In this document: piece after piece, positions 7,897-14,462 of the stretch
Layout: every line of letters begins with the position of its first letter
How positions within the stretch are numbered: the stretch's first letter is position 1
DNA from: an uncultured Oscillospiraceae bacterium
GTDB taxonomy: Bacteria; Bacillota; Clostridia; Oscillospirales; Ruminococcaceae
DNA: 25,459 bases
Reading direction: 5' to 3'
Assembly (NCBI GenBank): GCA_900547385.1
Contig: URGQ01000019.1
Span: 1 to 25,459 of the forward strand
Translations under genes and position numbers: made by a program
The notes under the pieces: generated by a model
Databases searched by the model: none
The model's input: the letters and a program-made list of their open reading frames with translations, nothing else
What the model was told of the DNA's origin: nothing

Positions 7897-8379
7897 ATGA
7901 TCCTTTCGACACTGTGTTACATCGAAAAAGACGGCTGCTGGCTGATGCTGCACCGGGTAAAAAAGAAGAACGATGTGAACCATGATAAGTGGATTGGTGT
8001 AGGCGGCAAGTTTGAGGAGGGGGAGAGCCCTGAGGACTGCCTGCTGCGGGAGGTGAGGGAGGAAACCGGCCTGACCCTGACCGAATATCGATTCCGTGGT
8101 TTGGTGACCTTTGTATCCAATGAAGCGCCCACCGAGTATATGCATCTTTTTACCGCAGGCGGTTATACCGGTACGCTGCGGGACTGCGATGAGGGTACTC
8201 TGGAGTGGGTGCCCATCGGGCAGGTGGAAAACCTGCCGTTGTGGCAGGGAGATAAGATCTTTCTGGAGCTGCTGCGGCGAGAGAAAGCATTCTTTTCTCT
8301 TAAGCTGCGGTACGCCGGAGATACACTGGTGGAAGCGGTGCGGGATGGCAAGCCCCTGCCGCTGGAGGAGGACAGATGA
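7897..8379 (+). CDS. NUDIX hydrolase, MutT/8-oxo-dGTPase-like
   Basis: NUDIX enzymes cleave nucleoside diphosphates linked to another moiety. Members of this size often clean oxidised dNTPs out of the pool. The 160-residue protein carries a complete NUDIX box (G-x5-E-x7-REUxEExGU) at residues 37-59: Gly37, Glu43, Arg51-Glu52 and Glu55-Glu56 are all present. The early WIGVGGKFEEGE stretch resembles the MTH1/YvcI type of MutT protein. The substrate cannot be settled from sequence. The stop codon overlaps the start of the DUF523 gene (ATGA), so the two are translationally coupled. Confidence 0.9.
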   Translation: MILSTLCYIEKDGCWLMLHRVKKKNDVNHDKWIGVGGKFEEGESPEDCLLREVREETGLTLTEYRFRGLVTFVSNEAPTEYMHLFTAGGYTGTLRDCDEGTLEWVPIGQVENLPLWQGDKIFLELLRREKAFFSLKLRYAGDTLVEAVRDGKPLPLEEDR

Positions 8380-8804
8380 AGCTATTGGTAAGTGCCTGCC
8401 TGCTGGGGGTGCTCTGCCGCTATGATGGCAAGGCGAAAACACATGAGGGCGTGTGCTCCCTGCTGGAAAAGCATACGATGATCCCTTTTTGCCCGGAGAT
8501 CTATGGTGGGCTGCCCACACCCCGGCCGGCATCTGAACGGCTGGGAGAGCGAGTGGTGGCCAAAACGGGCGGAGAGGTTACAGAGCAGTTCCGCCGTGGG
8601 GCGGAAGAAGCGCTGCGCCTGTGCCGGCTGTACGGCTGTGAGGCGGCCCTGCTGAAGGAGCGCAGCCCCAGCTGCGGGCACGGTGTTATTCATAACGGTC
8701 TGTTCAATGGCGGACTGGTAGAGGGGGACGGTGTAACAGCTGAGCTACTGCTGCAAAACGGCATTGCTGTTTATGGAGAAAGCGAGTGGGAAATGCTGCT
8801 GTGA
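8376..8804 (+). CDS. DUF523 family protein (TudS-like)
   Basis: The 142-residue protein matches DUF523 throughout: VSACLLGVLCRYDG at the start, PFCPEIYGGLPTPRP, LLKERSPSCGHG and the closing GDGVTAELLLQNGI. Some DUF523 proteins are thiouracil desulfidases (TudS) that use a [4Fe-4S] cluster held by three cysteines. Cys8, Cys39 and Cys100 lie in the conserved motifs and are the likely ligands. Desulfidase activity here is inferred. Its start overlaps the NUDIX stop by four bases, which fits a shared role in dealing with abnormal bases or nucleotides. Confidence 0.88.
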   Translation: MKLLVSACLLGVLCRYDGKAKTHEGVCSLLEKHTMIPFCPEIYGGLPTPRPASERLGERVVAKTGGEVTEQFRRGAEEALRLCRLYGCEAALLKERSPSCGHGVIHNGLFNGGLVEGDGVTAELLLQNGIAVYGESEWEMLL

Positions 8805-8818
8805 TTTTTGAGAGCAAT

Positions 8819-8857
8819 AAAGCCGGGCTTGTCGAAAAGGACAGGCTCGGCTTTTCT
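8819..8857. terminator. Terminator between converging DUF523 and HAD genes
   Basis: AGCCGGGCTTGTC (8821-8833) pairs with GACAGGCTCGGCT (8840-8852) with two wobble pairs and a 6-base loop, followed by TTTCT on the plus strand. The minus strand ends in TTTATT, so it may serve both converging units. Confidence 0.85.
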
Positions 8858-8864
8858 ATATAGT

Positions 8865-9710
8865 TTATATTCCAAGGAGGCTGTGAATGGCATGTGCGAC
8901 GCCGTCTTCTTCGTTGGAAAGGGTGATCCAATCGGCAGCTGCTTGAACTTCCGGGATGGCATTGCTCATGGCGACCCCGATACCGGCGGTTTGCAGCATG
9001 CCGATGTCATTACCGGCATCTCCCAGGGCCATGGCTTGTTCGGTAGGAATATGTAGGCTGTCACACAGAGCGCCCAGTGCCGCTCCCTTGCTGCCGTCAC
9101 GGTCGGTCAGCTCTAGATTGCACTCCATGGTGCTGACGGCGCGTACTCGGTCGCCATAGCGCTGTGCCAGCCAGGCCTTGATCTCTGATTTCTGTTTCGG
9201 CAAAAGATACGGCAGGTTGATTTTTTCTACATGGCTATGGGGGCGGCGAGCACGCTCGGCGAGGCTTTCCACTACACTTTCATCATCGGAGAAAAGCACC
9301 TTGAGATGAAACGCAGGCAGATGGATTACCTCCCGCCGTTCCCAGTCGGTGCGGGTGATGTACATTTTTTGATCGGCATAAAGCTGCACAGCAAAGTCGC
9401 CCATGGTGGTCAAATGCTCCAGGATCTCCAAGGTGGTATCCAGAGGCAGCGGTGCCGCCCGCAGAATATGGCCTTCCCGGTCGGTGGTTATGCTGCCGTT
9501 ACAGGTGATGAAGTAGTGGAGAAAGGGCAGTTCCAATACCTGTGGTGCAACAGCAGCCAGGCTTCGCCTGGTGGCGATTACGACCTCGATGCCCGCTTTG
9601 GCGGCACTGGTGAGTGCCTCACGGTTGGCGGGGGAGAGAGTGAGGTGGTCATCGCGCAGCAGCGTTCCGTCTAAATCAGTGGCGATCAGCTTAATTTCGG
9701 TATTCGGCAT
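8865..9710 (-). CDS. Cof-type HAD phosphatase
   Basis: A haloacid dehalogenase superfamily hydrolase, probably acting on small phosphorylated metabolites in the cytoplasm. The 281-residue protein has motif I DLDGT (12-16) with nucleophile Asp12 and general acid Asp14, a cap-domain region in the middle, and the C-terminal motif ALGDAGNDIGM followed by GVAMSNA, which is typical of the Cof/YcsE type IIB group. Members act on flavin, sugar or pyridoxal phosphates, and the substrate cannot be chosen here. AAAGGAG lies 5 bases before the ATG. It follows the pseudouridine synthase gene by 23 bases and is probably cotranscribed with it. Confidence 0.92.
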   Translation of the reverse strand: MPNTEIKLIATDLDGTLLRDDHLTLSPANREALTSAAKAGIEVVIATRRSLAAVAPQVLELPFLHYFITCNGSITTDREGHILRAAPLPLDTTLEILEHLTTMGDFAVQLYADQKMYITRTDWERREVIHLPAFHLKVLFSDDESVVESLAERARRPHSHVEKINLPYLLPKQKSEIKAWLAQRYGDRVRAVSTMECNLELTDRDGSKGAALGALCDSLHIPTEQAMALGDAGNDIGMLQTAGIGVAMSNAIPEVQAAADWITLSNEEDGVAHAIHSLLGI

Positions 9711-9733
9711 GGCGGCTCCTTTTTAGGCAGATT

Positions 9734-10726
9734 TCAGGGACGGCCTTTTTGCTTGGGCTTACGGTACCGTTCGGTGATTTCCTCCACTGTGGTGGGCTGT
9801 ACCGTCAGCAGTTCCTCCACAAATGGGGTTAGTACAGGCCGCCAGCCGATTCCCTTTTTCATCAGTAATGCGGCCATATCCTCCGGCAGGGGAGCGGTAA
9901 GGCATAGCTGTTCCCCGGTGATGGGGTGGGTAAAGGCGACCCCGGCACAGTGCAGCGCCTGCCGGGGGAATTCCTCCATGGGGCCGCCGTAAAGCTCATC
10001 TCCCAGCAGCGGCCAGCCTTTTTCAGCCATATGCACCCGAATCTGATGGGTGCGGCCGGTGTGCAGAATGAACCCCACCAAGGCGCAGCTTTTATCCGGT
10101 GCTGTGGCAAGGACTTTATACTCGGTTACGGCGCGTTCCCCATCGGGGGAAACCACACGCTTCATTTCGAGCGGGATCTCCCGCTCCAGCGGCAGGTCGA
10201 TGAGGCCTTCGGGGGGCTGCGGAACGCCACTTACTACGGCAACATAACGCTTGGTAACGGCTTTCCACAGCTTGCCTGCGGCAATTTGATGGCGGGCGAC
10301 TACTACAGCTCCGGTGGTGTCCTTATCGATGCGGTTTACCGCCCGAAAGGTGCCGCTGCTGCCCTCTTTTTCGCACAGGGTGGCATATACACTGGCCAGC
10401 GTGCCGAAGATGTGCCCGCCAGACTGATGCACCGGCATACCGGCAGGTTTATTGAAAACGGCGACATCCCGGTCCCAGTAGAGGCGGGGAACATCGATTT
10501 CGCAGGGAGGTAGTTTGCGGGCTTGGTCCGGCAGGTTGATCTCCAGCGTATCGCCTTCCCGCAGCAGATCGATGGTGCGGGCGTGGGAGCCATTGAGCAG
10601 GATGCCCTCCGGCAGATGCTTGAGAGAGATGACCACCTTGCGGCTGATGCCCTGCTTAAAGCGCAGGAAGTGCTGGATCTGATCGCCTGCGTCCTCGGCA
10701 GTGATAAGATAGCGAAAGGTCGTCAT
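9734..10726 (-). CDS. RluA-family pseudouridine synthase
   Basis: Isomerises uridines to pseudouridine in rRNA or tRNA. The 330-residue protein has an N-terminal S4-like segment (about 10-65), then the catalytic domain with LYWDRDVAVFNKPAGMPVH, the motif II stretch RAVNRIDKDTTG (catalytic Asp134) and the motif III stretch LHTGRTHQIRVHM. The usual HRLDxxTSG reads NRIDKDTTG, so the His before the catalytic Arg-x-Asp is Asn131. The C-terminus runs past the domain with a basic tail (RYRKPKQKGR). The RNA target (RluD, RluC or YtzG-like) cannot be assigned. AAGGAGG lies about 10 bases before the ATG. Confidence 0.93.
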   Translation of the reverse strand: MTTFRYLITAEDAGDQIQHFLRFKQGISRKVVISLKHLPEGILLNGSHARTIDLLREGDTLEINLPDQARKLPPCEIDVPRLYWDRDVAVFNKPAGMPVHQSGGHIFGTLASVYATLCEKEGSSGTFRAVNRIDKDTTGAVVVARHQIAAGKLWKAVTKRYVAVVSGVPQPPEGLIDLPLEREIPLEMKRVVSPDGERAVTEYKVLATAPDKSCALVGFILHTGRTHQIRVHMAEKGWPLLGDELYGGPMEEFPRQALHCAGVAFTHPITGEQLCLTAPLPEDMAALLMKKGIGWRPVLTPFVEELLTVQPTTVEEITERYRKPKQKGRP

Positions 10727-10786
10727 AGGTGGTATCCTCCTTGGACATTTTGCGGAAAGCTGCTGGCTGTGGGGCTATGATACCGG

Positions 10787-10792
10787 ATTATA
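10787..10792 (-). promoter_or_regulatory. -10 element of the pseudouridine synthase-HAD operon
   Basis: TATAAT on the minus strand, in the context GTGGTATAAT. The -35 at 17 bases would be TTTTCT (10815-10810), which lies in the T-run of the upstream terminator, so terminator and promoter are overlapped. Confidence 0.5.
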
Positions 10793-10807
10793 CCACAAAG
10801 CGGGCCC

Positions 10808-10843
10808 AAAGAAAAGTCCCCGATAGCAGCTAGCTATCGGGGA
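10808..10843 (-). terminator. Terminator of the VanY-type carboxypeptidase gene
   Basis: TCCCCGATAGC (10817-10827) pairs perfectly with GCTATCGGGGA (10833-10843). On the minus strand CTTTTCTTT follows. It lies 15 bases past the stop codon. Confidence 0.85.
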
Positions 10844-10857
10844 GATAGAAACGAAAA

Positions 10858-11778
10858 TTATGCCACGCCCAGGTATTCCTCCAGCGTCAGGTTGTTCTCC
10901 ATGATGTAGGTCGCGATCTCTACGCCGACATAGCGGAAATGCCATGGTTCAAAGATGATGCCGGTCACATCCTGCTTGCCCTTGGGGTAGCGCAGGATGA
11001 AGCCGTATTCGGCACAGTGCTCCGCCATCCAGATGGCTTCAGCATCATACTCGAAGGATTCCTCCATGGTGCTGTGGTGATAGTAATAATCACCGGAAAG
11101 GATATCCACCGCTAGGCCGGTGTTGTGCTCACTGGTTCCGGGAGGCGCTACACGGGTAGCGGCCACCTGCTCCGCCTTTTCCCGGCTGTAACCATTATAT
11201 TTCATCTGCGCCTGCACCTCATTTTCCAGCAGAATGGCGCTGCGGGCAAAGGTGCGGTAGGCGCTGATGAGCTGCAGGTCATAGCCATCTGCCTTGGCCG
11301 CCGCCATAAAGTCCCGGAGTGGCTGGGCAATGCGGGCGTCGACTTTCAGGTCAAATCCGGCGTAGTTGCAGATGAATTCCCGCTCCATATCCAGCTCTTC
11401 GGCCAGCGGGTATTTGGCGCTGACCAGAATGGTACGCCAGTCGTCGCTGCCGGGGTTAGTCAGGTTGGTGCCGGAAGGCTCCGGATCGGGAGTGGGCTTG
11501 GGATCCGGAGTGGGGTCAGGGGTTGGTTCCGGAGCCGGATCGGGAGACGGTTCGGGGTCAGGATCAGGATCGGGTGTTTGATTGTTCTGCTTTTCATCGG
11601 TCGTACCGGTCTGCTGACCGGCATTGGGATCCGGGGTGGGGTCGGGCTGTGCGGCATTATGGCGCACCAACGCGGTAATGCCCCAAATGATACCCAGTAC
11701 CAGTAAAATCAGGATTACGCCGCGCACGCGCTTATAGGTGCGGCTGCGGTGGGCGCGGGAATGTTCTTTTTGGCTCAT
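10858..11778 (-). CDS. Membrane-anchored VanY-type D,D-carboxypeptidase
   Basis: Likely trims the terminal D-Ala of peptidoglycan stem peptides outside the cell. The 306-residue protein has a basic N-terminus, one membrane helix (about 20-38), a long Pro/Asp/Thr/Glu linker (44-102) and a C-terminal peptidase M15B domain. The zinc-site motifs are SEHNTGLAVD (His218, Asp225) and EPWHFRYVG (His280, with Glu277 as the likely base). The helix-in, linker and catalytic-domain-out layout is usual for clostridial VanY proteins. No van resistance genes are near, so a housekeeping wall role is more likely than glycopeptide resistance. The gap to prmA upstream (76 bases) has no obvious terminator. Confidence 0.93.
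   Translation of the reverse strand: MSQKEHSRAHRSRTYKRVRGVILILLVLGIIWGITALVRHNAAQPDPTPDPNAGQQTGTTDEKQNNQTPDPDPDPEPSPDPAPEPTPDPTPDPKPTPDPEPSGTNLTNPGSDDWRTILVSAKYPLAEELDMEREFICNYAGFDLKVDARIAQPLRDFMAAAKADGYDLQLISAYRTFARSAILLENEVQAQMKYNGYSREKAEQVAATRVAPPGTSEHNTGLAVDILSGDYYYHHSTMEESFEYDAEAIWMAEHCAEYGFILRYPKGKQDVTGIIFEPWHFRYVGVEIATYIMENNLTLEEYLGVA
11473..11649 (-). repeat. Degenerate Pro-Asp/Pro-Thr coding repeat in the VanY linker
   Basis: On the coding strand, repeated GATCC/CCCGA-type units encode the extracellular linker of residues 44-102, made of PD, PT, PE and PK dipeptides. It is a low-complexity coding repeat and so prone to length change by slippage. Confidence 0.8.
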
Positions 11779-11854
11779 GGTTTCTCCCTCCGTTTGTTCA
11801 CGGTAAAGTGATTTATATAGTAAGTGCCGTTTAGGCGGCGATTTGCTGCACGGC

Positions 11855-12799
11855 TTATGCTTTTTGCATTAGCAGAGCGCACCAGCCATCCTGTTCCTTC
11901 TCCTGGGTGATGACCATGCCCTCAGTCTCCAATGCGGCGATGACTTCCTCTTTCCGGGGGAGGATAATGCCGGAAGCCACCAGGTGCCCACCGGACTTTA
12001 GGTGATGGTAAATGGCGGGGGCCAGCGCGATAATGACATCGGCGACGATATTGGCCAGCACGATGTCGAAGCCGCCGCGGGTCAATTCTCCTTCCAACGG
12101 CTGATGAATAAGATCAGCGGCAACAGCGGTAAAACGGTCAGGACCAAAGCCATTTACCTCGGCGTTTTCGGCGGCAGTGCGCACGGCCACCTTGTCGATA
12201 TCTACCCCAACAGCTTCCTGGGCGCCCAGCATCAATGCGGCAATGGAAAGAATGCCGCTGCCGGTTCCCATATCCAATATGCGCGTATGTTCAACGGGGA
12301 GCTGCTCCAGCAGCTCGCAGCACAGGCGGGTGGTGTGGTGGGTGCCGCTGCCAAAGGCCATGCCGGGATCCAGTGTCATCACCAGTTCTTCCGGGGTGGG
12401 GGTGTATTCCTCCCAGCTGGGGCATACCACCAGCCGTTTACCCAGGTGGGTGGGGTGATAAAAACGCTTCCAGGCATTGGCCCAGTCCTCCTCGGCCAGC
12501 GTTTGGTCGGTCTCGATGCGATAGGGAATGCCCTCTGCTTCCAGCCGGTGGGTAAGGAAGGCGGAGGCTTCGGCTGGATTTTCCTCCGGGGGCAGGTACA
12601 GGTGCAGGATCGCTTCGGTGCGGCTGCGGGCCAGAAGATCCTCATCGATGAGATCAATGTGGGCAATTTGCGGCACCAGCTCCAGCATATCGCTATAATC
12701 CTCGATGTAGATGCCGTAGGGGACGGCCATCTGCGCAATAGCCTCGGCAGTCTCGGCGTCTTTGGTGCTTACGGTTATTTTCAGGTCAGTCCAGTTCAT
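11855..12799 (-). CDS. prmA: Ribosomal protein L11 methyltransferase
   Basis: Methylates ribosomal protein L11 with S-adenosylmethionine. The 314-residue protein has the PrmA N-terminal domain and the catalytic motifs DPGMAFGSGTHHTT, ILDMGTGSGILSIAA (SAM binding), GVDID and LANIVADVI, all characteristic of PrmA. A longer reading frame runs upstream to 12916, but the chosen ATG at 12799 has AAAGGA 7 bases before it and starts MNWTDLKI, as expected. The upstream stretch also overlaps the promoter at 12833-12861, which rules out the long form. PrmA and the nearby pseudouridine synthase both modify the translation machinery. Confidence 0.95.
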   Translation of the reverse strand: MNWTDLKITVSTKDAETAEAIAQMAVPYGIYIEDYSDMLELVPQIAHIDLIDEDLLARSRTEAILHLYLPPEENPAEASAFLTHRLEAEGIPYRIETDQTLAEEDWANAWKRFYHPTHLGKRLVVCPSWEEYTPTPEELVMTLDPGMAFGSGTHHTTRLCCELLEQLPVEHTRILDMGTGSGILSIAALMLGAQEAVGVDIDKVAVRTAAENAEVNGFGPDRFTAVAADLIHQPLEGELTRGGFDIVLANIVADVIIALAPAIYHHLKSGGHLVASGIILPRKEEVIAALETEGMVITQEKEQDGWCALLMQKA

Positions 12800-12832
12800 G
12801 GCAGTTCCTTTCTTACTAGGTTTGTCCCATCT

Positions 12833-12861
12833 ATTATAGCGGGTGATGTAAAAAATCTCAA
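12833..12861 (-). promoter_or_regulatory. Promoter of prmA
   Basis: On the minus strand, TTGAGA (12861-12856), 17 bases, TATAAT (12838-12833), with the ATG 33 bases further on. A near-consensus housekeeping promoter. Confidence 0.8.
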
Positions 12862-12942
12862 CAGTTTGCGGGAGCTTTTTGCATAGCGGCGGTATAGCGG
12901 CCCATACTGCCTGCATAAAGATGGAAAAGGAGGCGCGGGATC

Positions 12943-13182
12943 ATGGCAGAGATGAACCGATGCAGGGAACCGCAAAAGACGGGAACACAGGAGACTCTGC
13001 GGGAAGAGCTGAGCAGGGTAAACAAGGAACTCCGCCGGGCGGAGGAGCTTTTTGATGTAGTGACGGAGGACACATTGATTGAAGCTTGTACCTACCGCAT
13101 CCAGACACTGCTGACCTACCGGACCTACCTGCTGCGCACCGCGCGCCGACAGGCGGAACAGCCGGAACCCATTGCCCTGTAA
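12943..13182 (+). CDS. YaaL-like DUF2508 protein
   Basis: A 79-residue, highly charged and probably helical protein. The central stretch LREELSRVNKELRRAEELFD followed by DTLIEACTYRI and a basic end (YLLRTARRQAE) resembles DUF2508 (YaaL of Bacillus subtilis). The biochemical role of that family is unknown. Support comes from context: yaaL sits directly before bofA in B. subtilis, and a BofA-like gene follows here after 25 bases. AAAGGAGG lies 9 bases before the ATG. A weak promoter (TTGCAT, 18 bases, CATACT, 12879-12908) may drive the pair. Confidence 0.72.
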   Translation: MAEMNRCREPQKTGTQETLREELSRVNKELRRAEELFDVVTEDTLIEACTYRIQTLLTYRTYLLRTARRQAEQPEPIAL

Positions 13183-13207
13183 GCACCACAACAAAAAGGA
13201 GGACATC

Positions 13208-13435
13208 ATGGGAGTTTGGATTATTGCTGGGGTGGTACTTATTCTGGCGCTGCTGGTGCGCTGGCGGCATGCCCTGCGAGGCTGGTTGCTTTCGGCAGCC
13301 GGTGGACTGGGGGTGCTGTGCCTGGTGCAAGCTATAGGTGCGCTGCTGCCGGTGAATTTATTTACTGTGGCGGTGTGTGGTATTTTGGGCCTGCCGGGAG
13401 CCATTAGCCTGTTGGTGTGCAATTTGATGTGGTGA
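13208..13435 (+). CDS. bofA: BofA-like pro-sigma-K processing regulator
   Basis: In Bacillus subtilis BofA sits in the outer forespore membrane and holds back the SpoIVFB protease that activates sigma K. The 75-residue protein has a first membrane helix (about 3-17), a second hydrophobic stretch (about 27-45) and a conserved end in which NLFTVAVCGILGLPGAISLL aligns with the BofA pattern N-x-x-T-x-x-x-x-GILGxPG. The ATG with AAGGAGG upstream is preferred to an earlier in-frame ATG at 13172 that overlaps the yaaL end. No spoIVF genes are in the window. The role in this organism is inferred from family and from the yaaL-bofA order. Confidence 0.82.
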   Translation: MGVWIIAGVVLILALLVRWRHALRGWLLSAAGGLGVLCLVQAIGALLPVNLFTVAVCGILGLPGAISLLVCNLMW

Positions 13436-13458
13436 ATCTCCGAGGCAACCGGAACAAA

Positions 13459-13573
13459 CTGCAAATTGTGAGAGTCGGCCGCAGGCGGCCCGGACTAAGC
13501 CTGGGCCGATGCCCTATAAGGGCGTTGACGATGCGAAACATCGTAGCCTGCGGCCGGTACTTGTGCATTGCAG
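13459..13573 (+). ncRNA. Candidate cloverleaf RNA structure downstream of bofA
   Basis: The core folds on paper into a compact four-way junction. An 11-bp closing stem pairs 13476-13486 with 13546-13556. Three hairpins fill it with almost no linkers: 13487-13493/13501-13507 (7 bp with one G-U), 13508-13514/13520-13526 (4 GC pairs plus three weaker ones, loop TATAA) and 13528-13533/13539-13544 (6 bp, loop CGAAA). CTGCAA (13459-13464) can also pair with TTGCAG (13568-13573). An alternative hairpin, GGCCG-CAGG-CGGCC (13477-13490), would compete with the closing stem. It is not tRNA-like in sequence and I recognise no known RNA family. Strand is uncertain; plus is chosen because it lies in the 3' region of the bofA transcript. 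Confidence 0.4.
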
Positions 13574-13578
13574 AGGGT

Positions 13579-13630
13579 AAAAAGAAAGACACCATCCCGG
13601 CATCGAACCAGCGGATGGCGTCTTTCTTTT
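13579..13630. terminator. Bidirectional terminator between bofA and DUF6514 genes
   Basis: AAAAGAAAGAC then CCATCC (13580-13597) pairs with GGATGG then GTCTTTCTTTT (13613-13630), with one internal mismatch and a 15-base loop. Both strands end in a T-rich run. Confidence 0.85.
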
Positions 13631-13638
13631 GGAATGGC

Positions 13639-13926
13639 TTACATGCCATTCAGGTAGTCCTCCACTACATCAAGCAGGTGGCAGGGCTCCAGATCTTCCT
13701 GCTGCATTAAAGCAGCCAGAGCTTCTGCGGCATTGCGGTCATCTGTAATATCAGAAATAGCCTGCTGCAGTTGCCAGCCGTGTTTGGGAAGATAGCTTTC
13801 ACACACGATACCATAGCAACAGTAGCGGCCAAGCTGCGGGTGGGTGATCCATTCTTCGTAAACGCGGTAGCGGACGGTTTGTGTTCTCATCTTACTCTCT
13901 TTCTCTTTTTCCTCTAAAGTGCACAA
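13639..13926 (-). CDS. DUF6514-like small protein
   Basis: A 95-residue protein (83 if started later) whose core, TVRYRVYEEW, LGRYCCYGIVCES, ISDITDDRNAAEALAALM and HLLDVVEDYLNGM, looks like the DUF6514 family of Clostridia, which has no known function. Two starts are possible. A TTG at 13926 has GGAGG nine bases upstream. The ATG at 13890 (MRTQTVRYRV) has only a weak GAGAG tract but begins where the conserved part does. The TTG form is listed because of the better binding site. The gene is monocistronic, with its own promoter and a shared terminator. Confidence 0.65.
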   Translation of the reverse strand: MCTLEEKEKESKMRTQTVRYRVYEEWITHPQLGRYCCYGIVCESYLPKHGWQLQQAISDITDDRNAAEALAALMQQEDLEPCHLLDVVEDYLNGM

Positions 13927-14009
13927 GGGTCGGATCCTCCTCTTTTTGGTTTATGCTGATTTACTTTGGCTTTGGTATGAGGCTTTAGCAATGCTGCTGG
14001 ATAGATTTT

Positions 14010-14038
14010 ACCATACTTTTTAAGGAACGGTATGACAA
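14010..14038 (-). promoter_or_regulatory. Promoter of the DUF6514 gene
   Basis: On the minus strand, TTGTCA (14038-14033), 17 bases, TATGGT (14015-14010). The leader to the TTG start would be about 75 bases. Confidence 0.5.
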
Positions 14039-14237
14039 AAATTTCATTTAGATTTTTTACAGAGCGCACAATAGATTGACAATTAAAGTCGAAAAACATC
14101 GACCTGGTCTAAAAAGAGGAACCACAGAGGAGAAATGAGGACAAAAACTTAGCAGAAAAAGGGCATGTTCCATAAAATTTGAGATAATTTTTCTAACACC
14201 AAAACGCGAACAAGGCGTGAAAAATAGACTCAAAAAC
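14039..14237. other. AT-rich intergenic stretch, nothing recognised
   Basis: Between the DUF6514 promoter and the terminator of the 44-codon gene I see no gene, RNA or clear repeat. A minus-strand reading frame across it (14057-14404) has an implausible Ser/Phe/Arg composition and crosses a terminator. Confidence 0.5.
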
Positions 14238-14288
14238 AAAAATATCGGCCTGTGAGATCCAAGGTGGAAAAACAGGCCGGTATTTTTT
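14238..14288 (-). terminator. Terminator of the 44-codon peptide gene
   Basis: ATATCGGCCTGT (14242-14253) pairs with ACAGGCCGGTAT (14272-14283) with one wobble pair, extended by A/T flanks. On the minus strand the hairpin ends in ATATTTTTG. It begins 16 bases after the stop codon of the small gene. Confidence 0.8.
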
Positions 14289-14303
14289 GTGGAAGATGAC
14301 GAA

Positions 14304-14438
14304 TCAGTCGCAGCGATTTTCCGCGTTCTGCTTTTCGCTGCGGTTTTCCGCGCTGTTTTTGTTTTGAGTATTGTTCTGCGTGTTATTGGTGCCGTTCTGG
14401 GCATTATTCTTAGCGTTGTTCTGAGAATTTTTACTCAT
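14304..14438 (-). CDS. 44-residue Asn/Gln-rich peptide, probably sporulation-linked
   Basis: A complete short gene. A near-perfect ribosome binding site, AAAGGAGGTGA, lies 6 bases before the ATG. The frame starts MSKNSQNNAKNN and ends AENRCD, with a terminator close behind. About a third of the residues are Asn, with many Gln, Lys, Ser and Ala and almost no hydrophobics, so it should be soluble and disordered. The composition recalls small spore proteins (the Asn/Gln-rich gamma type of Bacillus), but no homology is claimed. A SigG-like promoter upstream (14463-14492) supports expression in the forespore. A single Cys sits next to the last residue. Confidence 0.78.
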   Translation of the reverse strand: MSKNSQNNAKNNAQNGTNNTQNNTQNKNSAENRSEKQNAENRCD

Positions 14439-14462
14439 TTGAATTCACCTCCTTTGTGGAAA

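Noticed and set aside
11473..11649. Repetitive DNA that could suggest a CRISPR or satellite
   Set aside because: The units are short, degenerate and in frame; they encode the Pro/Asp-rich linker of the VanY-type protein.
12002..12886. Plus-strand 294-codon frame opposite prmA
   Set aside because: Antisense of an intact prmA; no domain seen, and no promoter or binding site for it.
12800..12916. N-terminal extension of prmA by 39 codons
   Set aside because: It would overlap a near-consensus promoter, and the start at 12799 has a good binding site and the expected N-terminus.
13476..13556. tRNA or tRNA-like gene suggested by the cloverleaf shape
   Set aside because: The closing stem is 11 bp, there is no T-loop GTTCRA, no CCA end and no proper anticodon loop.
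13417..13710. Plus-strand 97-codon frame through the cloverleaf and terminator
   Set aside because: It starts inside bofA, passes through a terminator and runs antisense into the DUF6514 gene.
14057..14404. Minus-strand 115-codon frame overlapping the 44-codon gene
   Set aside because: It crosses the terminator at 14238-14288, has no ribosome binding site and an implausible Arg/Ser/Phe composition. The other frame at 14304-14438 has all the signals.
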